Assembly: GCA_030613765.1 (NCBI GenBank)
Contig: JAUWLI010000041.1
Location: 1-12,929, forward strand
Source: Phycisphaerae bacterium
Lineage (GTDB): Bacteria > Planctomycetota > Phycisphaerae > Sedimentisphaerales > SG8-4
Direction of reading: 5' to 3'
DNA: 12,929 bases
How positions within the stretch are numbered: the first letter of the stretch is position 1; the number at the start of each line of letters is the position of its first letter. Below are positions 8,057 to 12,929 of this stretch, one piece after another. The translations under genes and the position numbers were made by a program. Under the pieces are notes generated by a model, which ran no database searches, had not been told where the DNA came from, and was given only the letters and a program-made list of their open reading frames with translations.

Positions 8057-10624
8057 TTAAAGTGTTCTGGCTACCTTGACAATGTCATAGAAGTCAAAAA
8101 CGTCGTCGACTTTAATATCGTCGAATCCTGTTATTTTAATACCGCACTCCAGACCCGCTTTGACCTCGCGAACGTCGTCTTTGAAATGCTTTAGAGTATC
8201 TATGTTCAGGTCGTCTCTGATAACAATATTGTCGCGTATCAGGCGTACCTTCGCGTTCTTGCTCACATTGCCGCTACTGACATAGCAGCCAGCCACCGTC
8301 CCAACTTTTGAAACCTTAAACACAGCTCTTACCGCAGCTCTGCCAAGCGACCTCTCTGTTTCTTCAGGGTCAAGCAGGCCCTCCATGGATTTTCGCAAAT
8401 CTTCTGTTATACGGTAGATTACACTGTAGAGTCTTATCTCAACGCCTTTAGCTTCTGCAATCTTCGCAACGTGTTCCTCGCTGACAACATTAAAGCCAAT
8501 AATAATGGCGTACGAAGCCTCGGCGAGTACAACATCGCCTTCTGTAATTCCACCGGGTGCTGCGTGCAAGATTTTAATTTTCACTTCTTCTGTGCTAAGC
8601 TCAGATAAATATTTCGTCAAAACATCCACGGAACCCTGGACATCGGCACGGATGATAACATTTAATTCTTTCACATTGCCGGCCTCTATTTCGCTGAATA
8701 AATTATCCAGAGTCACCAGTGTTCGTTTTGTCAGCGTATTTTCTCTTGCGAGTAATTGATTTTCCTCCGCGGCGGCCTTTGCCTTGTTAATGTCGTCCAT
8801 GCAGTAGAATCTATCACCGGCCTGGGGGACATCATTTAGCCCTGTAATTTCCACGGGCATAGAGCTTGTAGCGATTTTTGTGGTTTTACCATAACTGTTT
8901 CTCAGCTTTTTCACTCTGCCAAAAGCGCTTCCAGCCAGTATAACATTGCCCTTCTTCAGTTGGCCCTCCTCGATTAATAGAGTTGCGACCGGGCCTTGCT
9001 GCGTTGACATTTTGGCCTCAACGACCCATCCGGTCGCAGGTATGGTATCATCCGCTTTGAGTTCAAGCAATTCGGCTGTATAATCGAGATGCTCAAGCAA
9101 ATCATCTATACCTTCACCTGTAATCGCACTGGTTTTCACAACTTCGGTCTTTCCGCCCCATTCAGCCGGTGCTAACTCTTGTTCAGCTAACTGTGAGTAA
9201 ACCCGATTTATGTCGCACCCTGGCAAATCAATTTTATTCAGTGCGACAATAACCGGCACATCCGCTGCCTTGGCGTGATGTATCGCCTCGATGGTCTGCG
9301 GCATTACACCGTCATCGACGGCAACTACCAGCACTACGACATCAGTCATATTGGCGCCTCTGGCCCGCATAGCCGTAAAGGCTTCATGTCCTGGAGTATC
9401 AAGGAATGTCACCTTTTTATTGTCCCACGTAACCTCAGATGCCCCGATATGCTGCGTGATACCGCCGGCCTCGCTGGCTGCTGTCTGAGTTGACCTTATC
9501 TTATCCAGCAAGCTGGTCTTGCCGTGGTCAACGTGCCCGAGCATTGTAGCCACTACCGATCGCATCTTGAGAGTCTTTTTCTTGCGCTGCTCAAATTCAG
9601 CCTTTATCTGCTCTTGTAGTCTGCTCTTGCGTTCCACGACCAACTCTGTGCCGAATTCAAGAGCAACCAGTTCCGCAACGTCGTTGCTTATAGCTTGATT
9701 GGCTGTGGCCATGACGTCCTGTTGCATCAATTTGCTGATTATATCCGCTGATTTAACCGCTAAAGCTGCAGACAAATCCTTTACGGTAATTGGCTCGCTC
9801 ACAACGGCTTTTTTCGGCCTGACGGATGCAGCCACTTCCCGGCTGGACCTGGTAGCGATTTTCCGTATCGGTCTGAGTCGCAGCCCTTCACCACGAGCTG
9901 CATCAAGCCTGGCCTGTCTTTCATCAATGTCTCTTTGCCGCCATTTCCTGGTGAATTTAGGCTTCTTTTCAGTTTCTACGTATCGTCCTTCTTGCGGGCG
10001 CCCATGTGTTTTCTCTTTGGTTTGCTTTGTCGGCCCTTTTTTGTCCTTGCTCGAAACCAAAGTCGATTGATCCTGCGTCTTTTCGTCGTACATCAACGGC
10101 TCAGTGACGGGCTGATCATACCTGGCCTTAGGCTTGGGCTTTGGTGGTCGTCGTGACGGTTCCGGTGCTTCTACTCGAACAACCTGTGGTCCGCTCAGTC
10201 GAGCGGGCTCAGGCTTTTCTAAAATCGGCCCGGCAGGCACTATGGGTTCTGGTTCTGGAGGTTCTTCAATTACCTGTTCTTCTGCGGGTTTTGGCTCTTC
10301 TTCAATTTGTGCCGTGGTCTCGGTAGTTGGCTTGGTCCGTTTAGGCTCTTTTACAGCTTTTTTTGCCTTTTTCTCCGGCGGTTTTGGCTTTAGCTTCTTT
10401 TTCTTTCTAATTCTTACCTTTTTCAAATCCACTTTCTCGGTTGTTTCAACGGTTGTGATATTCTCTCCCTCACTGAACCACTCGCGAATAGTTGCCGCCA
10501 AACCAGCTGAAATTGTAGACATATGATTCTTTACGTCAAGACCCTCATCCTGACACTTTTTCACAATAGCAGTGCTTTTTACGCCAAGCTCCTTAGCCAA
10601 AATGTACACTCTTGTAGCAGCCAA
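8057..10624 (-). CDS. infB: Translation initiation factor IF-2
   Basis: This 855-residue GTPase delivers initiator tRNA to the 30S subunit and promotes subunit joining. Order of parts: a first IF2_N module (about 3-50, [20 protein letters not shown]); a long low-complexity linker rich in Lys, Pro and Glu (about 65-275); a second IF2_N module (about 278-330); the G domain with GHVDHGKT at 363-370 (G1), GGITQHIGA at 387-395 (G2), DTPGHEAF at 409-416 (G3), NKID at 463-466 (G4) and SAITGEG at 499-505 (G5); then beta-barrel domain II, domain III and the C-terminal initiator-tRNA-binding barrel, ending [12 protein letters not shown]. All key GTPase motifs are intact. The start is a TTG at 10624 with GGAG at 10631-10634 and a 6-nt T spacer. 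It lies 36 nt after nusA, the classical order. Confidence 0.97.
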   Translation of the reverse strand: MAATRVYILAKELGVKSTAIVKKCQDEGLDVKNHMSTISAGLAATIREWFSEGENITTVETTEKVDLKKVRIRKKKKLKPKPPEKKAKKAVKEPKRTKPTTETTAQIEEEPKPAEEQVIEEPPEPEPIVPAGPILEKPEPARLSGPQVVRVEAPEPSRRPPKPKPKARYDQPVTEPLMYDEKTQDQSTLVSSKDKKGPTKQTKEKTHGRPQEGRYVETEKKPKFTRKWRQRDIDERQARLDAARGEGLRLRPIRKIATRSSREVAASVRPKKAVVSEPITVKDLSAALAVKSADIISKLMQQDVMATANQAISNDVAELVALEFGTELVVERKSRLQEQIKAEFEQRKKKTLKMRSVVATMLGHVDHGKTSLLDKIRSTQTAASEAGGITQHIGASEVTWDNKKVTFLDTPGHEAFTAMRARGANMTDVVVLVVAVDDGVMPQTIEAIHHAKAADVPVIVALNKIDLPGCDINRVYSQLAEQELAPAEWGGKTEVVKTSAITGEGIDDLLEHLDYTAELLELKADDTIPATGWVVEAKMSTQQGPVATLLIEEGQLKKGNVILAGSAFGRVKKLRNSYGKTTKIATSSMPVEITGLNDVPQAGDRFYCMDDINKAKAAAEENQLLARENTLTKRTLVTLDNLFSEIEAGNVKELNVIIRADVQGSVDVLTKYLSELSTEEVKIKILHAAPGGITEGDVVLAEASYAIIIGFNVVSEEHVAKIAEAKGVEIRLYSVIYRITEDLRKSMEGLLDPEETERSLGRAAVRAVFKVSKVGTVAGCYVSSGNVSKNAKVRLIRDNIVIRDDLNIDTLKHFKDDVREVKAGLECGIKITGFDDIKVDDVFDFYDIVKVARTL

Positions 10625-10630
10625 AAAAAA

Positions 10631-10634
10631 CTCC
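10631..10634 (-). promoter_or_regulatory. infB ribosome binding site before a TTG start
   Basis: GGAG on the minus strand, six T residues before the TTG at 10624, is well placed for that codon. No ATG or GTG fits the IF2_N module that begins there. The eight-T run spanning spacer and start codon is a potential slippage or sequencing-error site. Confidence 0.65.
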
Positions 10635-10660
10635 GATTTCTATAGAGCGTTTATGTGTTC

Positions 10661-11941
10661 CTATTCCTTATCTGCTGATTCTTGCTCGTTGTCTGCTGAT
10701 TCTTGCTCGTTATCTGCTGATTCCTGCTTGTTGTCCGCATCATCGGTCTGCTTGGCCGGTTCTTTTTCAGCCTGTTTTTGTTTTGACTCAGCGGCCAAAC
10801 GCTTGGCCTCTTCGTTTGCAGCCGTGACCATTTGTTCTGCTAGTTCCGAGTTAATATTCAACTCGTTAACCAGCGGTTCGGTTCCTACATCATCTAAATC
10901 CAAAACGGAAATAACACCCAGTGCTATCAACTTGTCAACGACCACATCGTCAGCAGCTTCTACGTTCTTGATACAACTTGTCAATCGTTCAATACCCTGA
11001 TTATATTCCTCCGGCATAAGTATATCGATATCCCAGCCGGTCAGTCTCGCAGCCAAACGAACGTTCTGGCCGTGCTTGCCGATAGCCAGACTAAGCTGTT
11101 CCTCATCCACAACTACCGTCGCTTTTCCCAATTCAAAGCACAGCGCGATTTCACTGACCTTTGCCGGCATCAACGCATTTGCGACAAGTACCTGTGATGA
11201 CTCGTTCCACCGTACAATATCAATTTTCTCTCCGCCAAGCTCATCAACTATGTTTTTTATTCTACTGCCTCGCACACCAACACAGGCTCCAACAGGGTCG
11301 ACTTTTTCATCGAGCGAAGTTACTGCAACTTTTGTACGATACCCCGCCTCCCGTGCCAGTGCTCGTATTTCGATAATGTTTTCAGCGATTTCCGGCACCT
11401 CTAACTCAAACAATCGGCGGATAAAATCAGGATGCGTTCGAGAGAGAATAATTTTGACCTGATTCGAAGTCTCTTTTACATCAAGAATCAAGCATCGAAT
11501 CCTTTCTCCCGGGCGATGTGATTGGCCCATTATCTGTTCGCCTTTCGGCATGAAGCCTTCCGCCCAGTGGCTCAAATTAACGATAAGTGTTCCGCCTTCG
11601 TATCGCACAACTGAGCCACTTATGATTTCCCCTTTTCGCTGGACGAACTCGGCATAGATACTATCCCTCTCATCTGCCCTTATCTTCTGGATCATTACCT
11701 GCTTGGCTGTCTGGGCCGGGATTCGGCCGAGTTTCCTGATATCGATTTGTTCATCGTCCCTGGAGGCTGTAACCTGCCCTGTGGCCCGGTCGATATTTAC
11801 GACTATGTTACTGTCCGGTTCACCAAAGTGCTTGCGGACCGCTGAAACCATAGCTTCTTCCAAATCGACGAATAAGGATTCCTTGTCGATATTTTTATCG
11901 CGTGCGATGTTGTCGACAATTCTGATTAGTTCCTGATTCAT
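10661..11941 (-). CDS. nusA: Transcription termination/antitermination factor NusA
   Basis: This 426-residue RNA-polymerase-binding factor acts in pausing, termination and antitermination. The N-terminal RNAP-binding domain (about 1-103) begins NQELIRIVDNIARDKNIDKE. An S1 domain follows (about 104-170, GEIISGSVVRYEGGTLIVN), then KH1 with GVRGSRIKNIV (about 222-232) and KH2 with AIGKHGQNVRLAARLTGWDIDI (about 286-307). A single HhH-like segment (about 328-375) precedes a Glu/Lys/Gln tail ending in three copies of ESADNEQ-type repeats. I start at the ATG at 11941 (AGGA 12 nt upstream). A longer frame back to a TTG at 12016 only translates the terminator hairpin. It heads the nusA-infB-rbfA block without rimP. 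The terminator 40 nt upstream could attenuate it. Confidence 0.95.
   Translation of the reverse strand: MNQELIRIVDNIARDKNIDKESLFVDLEEAMVSAVRKHFGEPDSNIVVNIDRATGQVTASRDDEQIDIRKLGRIPAQTAKQVMIQKIRADERDSIYAEFVQRKGEIISGSVVRYEGGTLIVNLSHWAEGFMPKGEQIMGQSHRPGERIRCLILDVKETSNQVKIILSRTHPDFIRRLFELEVPEIAENIIEIRALAREAGYRTKVAVTSLDEKVDPVGACVGVRGSRIKNIVDELGGEKIDIVRWNESSQVLVANALMPAKVSEIALCFELGKATVVVDEEQLSLAIGKHGQNVRLAARLTGWDIDILMPEEYNQGIERLTSCIKNVEAADDVVVDKLIALGVISVLDLDDVGTEPLVNELNINSELAEQMVTAANEEAKRLAAESKQKQAEKEPAKQTDDADNKQESADNEQESADNEQESADKE
10668..10730 (-). repeat. Three tandem 21-bp repeats in the nusA 3' end
   Basis: Three head-to-tail 21-bp units start at 10668, 10689 and 10710. They differ by a few substitutions and encode the seven-residue period ESADNEQ in the NusA C-terminal tail. 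The next 21 bp (from 10731) are a decayed fourth copy. Length-variable acidic tails are common in such linkers; copy number may vary between strains. Confidence 0.85.
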
Positions 11942-11980
11942 TCTTTTTTCTTTTCCTAATTTACACTTTTTACAAAATCC

Positions 11981-12013
11981 AAAAAAAAGTGGAAACCTAA
12001 ACAGTTTCCACTT
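11981..12013 (-). terminator. Rho-independent terminator or attenuator upstream of nusA
   Basis: Read on the minus strand, a 10-bp perfect stem (AAGTGGAAAC at 12013-12004 pairing with GTTTCCACTT at 11996-11987) with a 7-nt loop runs straight into an eight-T run (11988-11981). This is the textbook intrinsic form in that direction only. It ends 40 nt before the nusA ATG, so it terminates a transcript coming from 12014 rightwards, either fully or as a leaky attenuator for nusA. Confidence 0.85.
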
Positions 12014-12261
12014 CAAAAATGCCCAAAACGAATAGAGGTTGTAGCTATCCTTACATTACATCAGTCTCCTCCCTTGGAGCACCCATTTTGCCATCTGCTG
12101 CAAAATGGGGAGCCAGTAACAAACCTCGTTCGTTTCCCGACACTGAAGCAGAAACACCGATTTCCAAGCCACCATATGCACAAAATTGCAGTCATGCAGG
12201 TCAATTGTTCGTTTACTCTGCATGGTTCGCTAATCCTGTCAAAACCATTTCAAGCGCCGCC
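12014..12261 (-). ncRNA. Candidate structured RNA with tmRNA-like 5' end
   Basis: This minus-strand segment starts with a GC-rich 5' sequence (GGCGGCGCTTG) after an AT-rich stretch and runs to the terminator at 12013. Bases 12247-12224 read TGGTTTTGACAGG followed by ATTAGCGAACC. This matches the conserved 5' D-arm region of tmRNA (GG-TTCGACAGG, then a GCGAA-type element, as in Mollicutes and cyanobacteria as I remember them). It contains hairpins at 12218-12224/12193-12199 (CATGCAG with CTGCATG) and 12082-12090/12101-12109 (9 bp). Against a normal one-piece tmRNA: I find no tag frame ending in Ala-Ala-stop, no T-loop, and no 3' strand able to pair with the 5' end, and the usual G3 of the acceptor is not evident. 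It may be one half of a split tmRNA, a relic, or an unrelated leader RNA. Confidence 0.4.
12082..12109. repeat. 9-bp inverted repeat (hairpin)
   Basis: CCCATTTTG (12082-12090) and CAAAATGGG (12101-12109) are exact complements around a 10-nt loop, inside the candidate RNA upstream of nusA. No T-run follows on either strand, so it is a structural hairpin and not a terminator. Confidence 0.75.
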
Positions 12262-12351
12262 TTAATTTAAAGTTTAGCTTTGGTAGCCGTTAATTCTTAT
12301 AACCAAACATATTATGTTAATCGTCCAACTTTTCAATAGCAATAACTTTTT

Positions 12352-12387
12352 TGTCGAATTTGTATAATTTCCAGACCAAATTCGACA
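12352..12387. repeat. 11-bp perfect inverted repeat around TATAAT
   Basis: TGTCGAATTTG (12352-12362) and CAAATTCGACA (12377-12387) are exact complements with a 14-nt centre that begins TATAATTT on the plus strand. Neither side has a T-run in the correct position for termination. The form suits a regulator operator or a structured leader; no -35 box is evident at the right spacing. Confidence 0.65.
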
Positions 12388-12431
12388 GAAAAACGCATAT
12401 TAAATGACAAAAACGGCAAAAATGGCCAAAT

Positions 12432-12464
12432 AACCGCCTAAAACGGCTAATATCCGTGCCGGTT
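12432..12464. repeat. Nested dyad
   Basis: An outer pair AACCG (12432-12436) with CGGTT (12460-12464) encloses an inner pair ACGG (12443-12446) with CCGT (12454-12457). The stems are short, so a functional fold is only possible, not shown. Confidence 0.35.
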
Positions 12465-12518
12465 TACTCTTTTGGGCCTTCCTAAAAAAAGTCTTTTACC
12501 GCCTCAATTTTGTATGGT

Positions 12519-12593
12519 GGGCTGTTCGAAAGCCCTCAGATTAAGCTGCTGAATGTCCCAGCTTAGCCCCGACATTTGGCTTTTACCTGAGGG
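12519..12593. ncRNA. Candidate pseudoknotted RNA element
   Basis: Exact complementary segments nest and interlock. The outer stem is CCCTCAG (12533-12539) with CTGAGGG (12587-12593). Inside it, TAAGCT (12542-12547) pairs with AGCTTA (12560-12565) and AATGTC (12552-12557) pairs with GACATT (12571-12576); these two cross, forming an H-type pseudoknot with loops of 4, 2 and 5 nt. Just upstream, GGGCT (12519-12523) pairs with AGCCC (12531-12535), sharing CCC with the outer stem, so the two outer stems compete. Pairing works on either strand, so orientation is open. I do not recognise the family. It could be a riboswitch-like leader for the secreted-protein gene at 12857 or part of a minus-strand RNA. 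Confidence 0.5.
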
Positions 12594-12705
12594 TGTTCTT
12601 GCTAACTTCATTAATAATAAGACTTTAGCCCAACAATTGAAGATAATCTGCAAAAAACTTCTGGACATTGGCAGCGTTTATATTCACACTAATCCCAATC
12701 GATGA
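12553..12705 (+). other. Short open frame, doubtful
   Basis: A 50-codon ATG frame overlaps the pseudoknot. Its product text (starting MSQLSPDIWLLPEGVLANF) looks mildly protein-like, but there is no Shine-Dalgarno before the ATG, and a TGA lies directly upstream in frame. I do not recognise it and think a chance frame over a structured RNA is more likely. Confidence 0.15.
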
Positions 12706-12750
12706 CACTAATTTTGTACATAATCTTTGTATAAGAAAAAAAGAGGGTAG

Positions 12751-12831
12751 ATGAAGGATCAAAACAACATATTTACGGACAACTCAAGAGCTTCGTGCTT
12801 CGCGAAGCCCCGGAACATTAAAGGCAATTAA
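12751..12831 (+). CDS. Possible 26-residue leader peptide
   Basis: An ATG at 12751 follows GAGGG (12743-12747) by 3 nt and opens a 26-codon frame ending in TAA at 12829-12831, 25 nt before the ATG of the next gene. It begins MKDQNNIFTDNS and ends KPRNIKGN. Its coding sequence contains a 6-bp hairpin (12790-12808). Position, ribosome site and hairpin fit a regulatory leader ORF of the downstream gene, but the short spacing and small size leave room for chance. Confidence 0.35.
   Translation: MKDQNNIFTDNSRASCFAKPRNIKGN
12790..12808 (+). promoter_or_regulatory. Leader hairpin
   Basis: GCTTCG (12790-12795) pairs with CGAAGC (12803-12808) around TGCTTCG. The same bases also contain the 12-nt palindrome GCTTCGCGAAGC (12797-12808), so two stems compete. 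It lies about 50 nt before the ATG at 12857 and has no T-run, so it is not a terminator. Confidence 0.5.
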
Positions 12832-12856
12832 CTCTAAAAAAAGGAAGGAGTAAATC

Positions 12857-12929
12857 ATGAAAAAATATTGGATGATGATGACTGTGTTTGTAGTTTGCGT
12901 TTTTTATGGAGGCACCTCGTTGATTTCTG
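12857..12929 (+). CDS. Exported protein, 5' fragment
   Basis: The first 24 codons of a gene cut by the window edge. A strong ribosome site AAGGAGG-like (AGGAAGGAG, 12842-12850) lies 6 nt before the ATG. The sequence starts MKKYWMMMTVFVV and continues hydrophobic to a small-residue stretch GGTS, which is a typical Sec signal peptide, so the product is secreted or envelope-bound. Nothing more can be said of its function. It is divergent from nusA, and the roughly 900-nt region between them must hold the promoters for both. Confidence 0.7.
   Translation, partial: MKKYWMMMTVFVVCVFYGGTSLIS

Larger units (their letters stand above)
12262..12518. other. AT-rich spacer without a gene
   Basis: No coding frame here has a ribosome site or recognisable content. 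It holds the inverted repeat at 12352-12387 and the nested dyad at 12432-12464. If the candidate RNA to the left is transcribed from 12261, its promoter should lie within about 12265-12300; TAAACT ending about 9 nt before 12261 is a weak -10 candidate without a clear -35. Confidence 0.4.

Noticed and set aside
11942..12016. Upstream extension of nusA to a TTG at 12016
   Set aside because: It would translate the terminator hairpin and its T-run; the NusA family N-terminus begins at the ATG at 11941.
12019..12270. 83-codon plus-strand frame opposite the candidate RNA
   Set aside because: No ribosome site, composition unlike a protein, and it runs antisense to the tmRNA-like segment and its hairpins.
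12352..12387. Terminator reading of the 11-bp inverted repeat
   Set aside because: The runs of T or A beside it are on the wrong side for termination in either direction.
12537..12570. Possible tmRNA tag on the minus strand ending Ser-Ala-Ala-stop (GCAGCTTAA near 12541-12549)
   Set aside because: The frame lies within the paired bases of the pseudoknot and lacks the upstream element and hydrophobic tag end expected; a chance match is likelier.

Overview
The window reads as chromosomal DNA from a Gram-negative bacterium. It carries the paired lipopolysaccharide-export permeases LptF and LptG and a periplasmic SurA/PpiC-type foldase lipoprotein. The oversized LptF, a hisG away from other his genes, the AT-rich leaders and a possible secreted-protein gene at the right edge are compatible with the PVC group, perhaps Planctomycetota/Phycisphaerae. 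That lineage call is inference, because no marker gene was compared. I see no insertion sequence, CRISPR array, rRNA or complete tRNA.

Left edge, plus strand (1-1251): the 3' end of a Na+/phosphate cotransporter gene, followed 13 nt later by a PhoU-domain gene. This is a common phosphate-homeostasis pair. It runs convergently into the minus-strand block, with no clear terminator in the 76-nt gap.

Centre, minus strand (11941 down to 1328): eight genes in one direction, nusA > infB > rbfA > HhH-fold protein with a lysine tail > hisG > SurA/PpiC-like lipoprotein > lptF > lptG. The first three form the classical transcription/translation operon, without rimP before nusA or truB after rbfA. The last three belong to envelope biogenesis: periplasmic folding of outer-membrane proteins and extraction of LPS from the inner membrane. 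Gaps are short (36-94 nt) except for 295 nt between the foldase and lptF.

Right part (11942-12856): about 900 nt with no convincing large gene but dense in nucleic-acid structure. On the minus strand, directly upstream of nusA, there is a strong hairpin-plus-T-run terminator. Before it lies a stretch of about 250 nt whose 5' end matches the 5' D-arm signature of tmRNA, but I could find neither a tag frame nor a matching 3' half. Further right are an 11-bp inverted repeat, a nested dyad, and a compact H-type pseudoknot closed by a 7-bp stem (12519-12593). On the plus strand a possible 26-codon leader ORF with its own hairpin precedes the start of a gene for a signal-peptide-bearing protein cut by the window edge.

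The strongest candidates for something undescribed are the pseudoknotted element, the tmRNA-like RNA plus terminator at the head of the nusA operon, and the HhH-fold protein that has lost the DNA-glycosylase catalytic residues and gained a histone-like tail.
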